Source: Aliishimia sp045106335 (GTDB lineage: Bacteria > Pseudomonadota > Alphaproteobacteria > Rhodobacterales > Rhodobacteraceae). From it: DNA of 8,071 nt. Where the stretch lies: the NCBI GenBank assembly GCA_045106335.1, contig JBGCEM010000076.1:1-8071 (forward strand). Reading direction: 5' to 3'. The translations under genes were made by a program, and so were the position numbers. Of the stretch, positions 5,701-8,071 are shown in pieces. Within the stretch, counting starts at the first letter, position 1. Each line of letters opens with the position of its first letter. A model generated the notes under the pieces. The model did no database searches. It saw only the letters and a list, made by a program, of their open reading frames with translations, and had not been told where the DNA came from.

Positions 5701-8071
5701 CCTGAAGCTGGCCTAGTTCGTCAATCAACAGCACGTCCAGTTCTTCGCCGCCAAAGAGATGCTGGCAGCTTTCCAGAATTTTCTCGAAGACCGGCTGCGT
5801 GTCTGCCACTGACTGGCTGATGACGCTGAGGATTTCGGCCGAGGCTTTCTGTTGCTCCAGCGCTTCGGTTACCTCGGCAGTGCGCGCTTGTGTCTCTCTC
5901 AGCAGGCGCGCGTTTTCAATAGCAATGCTGGCTTGACTGGCAAAGCTTTGCACCATTTCCACATTTGCCGAGGCTGGCGGCGTTGTATCGGGCCACGCCA
6001 GAACAATCACGCCCCAGACCCGGCCTTCGGCCTTGATTGGCACGCCCATCATACGACGAAAGCCAACCTTTTTGGCCAGATCCGGCGCGTAAAAGTCAGA
6101 TAGAAGACAGTCTTCCATGTGTACAACTGTCCCGCTTTCGACAACGCGGTAAGATATAAAGCCTGGTCTGTGACGATGCGGATAACCCAATAAGAGGAGA
6201 TCCATTGCCTCGGCGGGGAACCCATACTGACCACCAAAATGATAGATATCTCCGTCAAAACGGTCGAGGGTGCAGAACTTTGCGCCACACAGTTCAGCAG
6301 ATTTTTTGACAATCAGATCGAACATCGGTTGCAGGTCCGATGTTGCTTCGTTGATGACCTGCAGGATTTCAGCACTAGCCTGTTCACGCACCAGCGCCTC
6401 TTCAACCTCGGCAGTGCGTTGCTGAACTTCATCGAACAACCGCGCATTGCTGATGGCGATAACGGCCTGCGCAGCGAAGGTTTCAACCAGTTTGATCTGT
6501 TTGGATTCAAAGGCCTGCGGCTGGCGGTGCGCAAGAGAAATGACCCCAACAATAACACCATCCTTGATCAGCGGAACGCCAAGAGTTGATTGAAATCCGC
6601 CACGATGTGCCGCTTCCTTCCACTCATAGCTGTCGTCAGCTTCTGTGTCGGCAATATAAACGGTTTCGCCCAGTAAAGCCGTCCGCCCTGTACAGGTACC
6701 CTGACCCGGCTCGATAGGATTGGCCTGCAAATACTCGAAAAAATCGGCACCGACATTGAGCGATGTCACCATGTGATAACGCCCATCCTCCGGTTTCAAC
6801 ATCGCCACGTAGGCATAGTGCGGATCACAAATCCGCGCTGCTACCTTCAAAATGGCATCAAGTACCGGCATCAATTCGTTGGGCGAACGTGAAATCACAT
6901 CGAGCACTTCTGACGTGGCCGTCTGATATTCAAGCGCTTCAGTTACTTCAGCCGTGCGCTGCTCCACCTCTTCAAAGAGCCGAGCGTTACTAATAGCAAT
7001 GACGGCTTGATCGGCAAAGCTCTCGATCAGCTCAATCTCGCGCGGGCGGAATGGTTCAGCCTTCGGGCGGGCCAGATCCAGAACTCCGATCACTTCGTCT
7101 TCACGGATCAAAGGCACCGCGATAATTGACCGCCAGCCCCCCAAAAGCGGCGACTTGGGATTTTGAAACTCTCCATCTTCCAGAATATCGGGAACGTGTA
7201 TGGTCGCACGCTGCAAAACTGCTCTGCCCGCAATGTTCCGGCGTGTGATCTCGTGCGGATTGTCAATGTGGAACTGAATAAATTCAGGGGTGCATCCGGT
7301 ATTGGCACCCACGTGCAGTTCATCACCAACTTTGTTGAAAAGAATACAGATCGAGGCATCGCACAGCTTTGCCGCCGCTTCTATCAGCGCCTGCAGCACG
7401 GTAGGCAAATCAAACGCAGACTGGCTAATGACCCTGAGGACTTCTGCCGTTGCGGTTTGCTGCTCAAGTGCTTCTTGCACCTCGCGAAATTGGCGCACGT
7501 TTTCGATGGCGATCACAGCCTGCGCGGCAAAGCTTTGAACCAGCGCAATCTCGTCTTCAGTATAAGGTTTGACCTGTCTGCGAAACAAAATCATCACGCC
7601 GATCCCGCCAGCGGGCGTCATCAACGGCACCAACAGATTGGTGCGAATGCCAGTGTCTTCAACGACAGATTTGAAGATGGAAACACCACCCCGATAGTGT
7701 TCGGTGTCCGACATGTCCCGGACATGGACTGGCTTTCCCGTCAGGATCGCCTGGGCCCCAACCGAGGTTTTCGCATCCATTGGGACCTGCCCGGTATTGT
7801 ACATCTCAACCGTTTTGGGCGCGAGACCATAAGACGCGGGCATGGTCTGGCTTGCATCGCCCTTTTTGCCCAGGGCAAGTGCAGCAGCATCTGCACCACA
7901 TAATTCTGCCGCTGTTTTCAGGATCAGATCAAAGACAGGGCTTTCATCATCGCGCGACTTGGAAATGACTTCAAGAATATCACTTGTTGCGCGCTCTCGT
8001 TCCAGACGCGTTTGCAATTCCCGAAACCGCCTCACGTTTTCGATGGCGATCACGGCTTGGGCTGCAAATGT
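2735..8071 (-). CDS. Giant multi-GAF hybrid sensor histidine kinase (N-terminus beyond right edge)
   Basis: The frame is open through the right edge: the six codons before GTG 8053 read TFAAQA and complete a GAF-terminal motif (TFAAQAVIAIENVRRF), so 8053 is not the true start. At least 1778 residues are visible, numbered here from codon 8071-8069. In order: the tail of one GAF, seven full GAF domains, a short helix (about 1246-1262), HisKA with phospho-acceptor H1271 (SHEIRTPMN), and HATPase_c with N-box N1384/N1388, DTGIG D1420 and GGTGLGL near 1449-1455. Then follow receiver 1 (D1517/D1518, D1562, K1610) and receiver 2 (E1659/D1660, D1703, T1734, K1756), both with complete catalytic residues. 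No transmembrane segment or signal peptide is seen in the visible part, suggesting a cytosolic sensor. No GAF shows a cyclic-nucleotide NKFDE motif or an obvious chromophore site, so ligands are unknown. It has no Hpt domain; that is supplied by the next gene. The stop overlaps the Hpt start by 4 nt. The promoter lies outside the window. Confidence 0.93.
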   Translation of the reverse strand, partial: TFAAQAVIAIENVRRFRELQTRLERERATSDILEVISKSRDDESPVFDLILKTAAELCGADAAALALGKKGDASQTMPASYGLAPKTVEMYNTGQVPMDAKTSVGAQAILTGKPVHVRDMSDTEHYRGGVSIFKSVVEDTGIRTNLLVPLMTPAGGIGVMILFRRQVKPYTEDEIALVQSFAAQAVIAIENVRQFREVQEALEQQTATAEVLRVISQSAFDLPTVLQALIEAAAKLCDASICILFNKVGDELHVGANTGCTPEFIQFHIDNPHEITRRNIAGRAVLQRATIHVPDILEDGEFQNPKSPLLGGWRSIIAVPLIREDEVIGVLDLARPKAEPFRPREIELIESFADQAVIAISNARLFEEVEQRTAEVTEALEYQTATSEVLDVISRSPNELMPVLDAILKVAARICDPHYAYVAMLKPEDGRYHMVTSLNVGADFFEYLQANPIEPGQGTCTGRTALLGETVYIADTEADDSYEWKEAAHRGGFQSTLGVPLIKDGVIVGVISLAHRQPQAFESKQIKLVETFAAQAVIAISNARLFDEVQQRTAEVEEALVREQASAEILQVINEATSDLQPMFDLIVKKSAELCGAKFCTLDRFDGDIYHFGGQYGFPAEAMDLLLLGYPHRHRPGFISYRVVESGTVVHMEDCLLSDFYAPDLAKKVGFRRMMGVPIKAEGRVWGVIVLAWPDTTPPASANVEMVQSFASQASIAIENARLLRETQARTAEVTEALEQQKASAEILSVISQSVADTQPVFEKILESCQHLFGGEELDVLLIDELGQLQVAAYLGKFEQELLETFPAPWEITPAGEAIRTKRVVNYDDCANNPDVPPVLRKMARIAGYHSVAFAPMIWEGKGIGVVGIARSARPFSDRELGIMQGFADQAVIAIQNARLFNETQSALARQTASADILRVISGVQTDVSPVFEAICEAATSLLSSDLAFVMVSDGKTYSPVAGATPQGLLKDMGPQNLPVDPDLNFPSRAIHSREILHLPDWTEIDLPPHEQGIHKKFGVHAALYLPLEYKGQFMGLLVFARAQKKAYVHEEIAMAKSFGDQAVIAIQNARMFGDTQTALARQTASANILRTISASPTDTKPVFEEIVQAAVKLISCDMAVALIKEGDSLSQRAVAKQGGLVKDPAKISVPIDARHNLPSQAIMSRQVLHTPDWNAADLLPMDKMIRERAGIRSSIILPLLNGDECAGTLNIFRFTQLAFTQEEISIAQTFCDQAVIAIENVRLFLEAQEARAAAEKANEAKSAFLATMSHEIRTPMNAVIGMSGLLMDTPLNPEQRDYAETIRSSGDGLLGIINEILDFSKIEAGQMDIETAPVDLRDCIESALDLVSTRAADKHLDIAYIYDDSVPVCISTDLTRLRQILLNLLSNAVKFTETGEVVLSVAATTVQSDLLNLEFTVRDTGIGLAPDGMTRLFQSFSQADSSTTRKYGGTGLGLAISKRLAELMGGTMTASSEGLGMGSAFSFTIRAEVAELPRPQARDLIGEQGELCGKRVLVVDDNATNRKILTLQSGKWGTLTRGTGSPLEALIWLKEGATFDLVILDMHMPEMDGRALADEIRKIDATLPLILFSSLVQRAADADDGLFRAHLAKPLRQSQLFDTLVSVFAPAEAQKPARSSPSNVQIDPDMAKNHPLRILLAEDNLVNQKLALRLLEQMGYRADLASNGLEALQSVERQTYDVVLMDVQMPEMDGLEASRRLTKDKMPDERPRIVAMTANAMQGDREMCLEAGMDDYIAKPIRVPKLIEALRKVSIRKRKTA
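2744..2750 (-). promoter_or_regulatory. Shine-Dalgarno AAGGAAG of the Hpt gene, inside the kinase 3' end
   Basis: On the minus strand AAGGAAG is followed by ACTGC and ATG at 2738-2736. It lies in the last codons of the kinase, so reinitiation and fresh initiation are both possible. The following cyclase gene has no comparable site. Confidence 0.65.
4352..8071 (-). repeat. Tandem array of GAF modules inside the kinase gene
   Basis: Approximate domain spans on the minus strand: tail of a first GAF at 8071-8024, then full GAFs at 7945-7499, 7411-6989, 6871-6449, 6331-5909, 5797-5378, 5287-4862 and 4777-4352. Each ends in a helix of the form F(A/G)xQAxIAIxNxR, followed by a linker and a new module starting near (V/I)(I/N)S. 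Measured between successive N-x-R-x-F/L motifs, the unit is 171 to 180 residues long. The modules are divergent in protein sequence except the last two, which share a PSxAIxSRxxLHxPDW core. DNA identity between modules is short; for example a 17-bp match at 4812-4828 and 5328-5344, 516 bp (172 codons) apart. The array is therefore old overall, with a younger duplication at its C-terminal end. Confidence 0.88.

Noticed and set aside
7163..7903. Plus-strand ORF (246 aa) antisense to the kinase
   Set aside because: It lies entirely inside GAF-coding sequence on the other strand; its Cys/His/Arg-rich composition is typical of a shadow frame.

Overview
The window carries a truncated phosphatase-like gene, a probable gene relic, and a three-gene two-component operon. 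The taxonomic guess is an alphaproteobacterium, perhaps of the Rhodobacterales/Roseobacter type. It rests on intermediate G+C, the style of the multi-GAF hybrid kinase with QTA(T/S)xEVLxVIS-type linkers, and a PhoD-like protein with an HGSCRKPHGGGPD-type motif. It is an inference, not a database result.

Layout, left to right. (1) Positions 1-533, minus strand: the first 177 codons of a PhoD-like metallophosphatase-family protein that runs off the left edge, with a strong Shine-Dalgarno. (2) Positions 534-708: a divergent spacer with a perfect 12-bp palindrome around CACGTG. (3) About 709-1181, plus strand: what looks like a decayed gene. Two frames carry consecutive pieces of one protein that resembles the DUF3010 pattern, broken by two stops and at least one frameshift. 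(4) Positions 1182-1363: a short convergent spacer with no clear terminator. (5) Positions 1364-8071, minus strand: an operon read from right to left that fills most of the window.

The operon begins beyond the right edge with a giant cytosolic-looking hybrid histidine kinase. At least 1778 residues are visible: the tail of one GAF domain, seven complete GAF domains, HisKA, HATPase_c and two receiver domains. Its stop overlaps the start of a 115-aa Hpt protein (ATGA), whose end overlaps the start of a 344-aa receiver-class III nucleotidyl cyclase protein (ATGACTGA). All phosphorelay residues (His, Asp, Asp, His, Asp) are present. The simplest reading is a complete relay: GAF sensing, kinase His, receiver Asp, Hpt His, then the cyclase receiver Asp, with cyclic-nucleotide synthesis as output instead of DNA binding.

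The most noteworthy points are the exact one-heptad difference between two classes of inter-GAF linker, the cyclase output with a non-canonical base-recognition residue (Leu where Lys is usual), and the gene relic next to the divergent palindrome.
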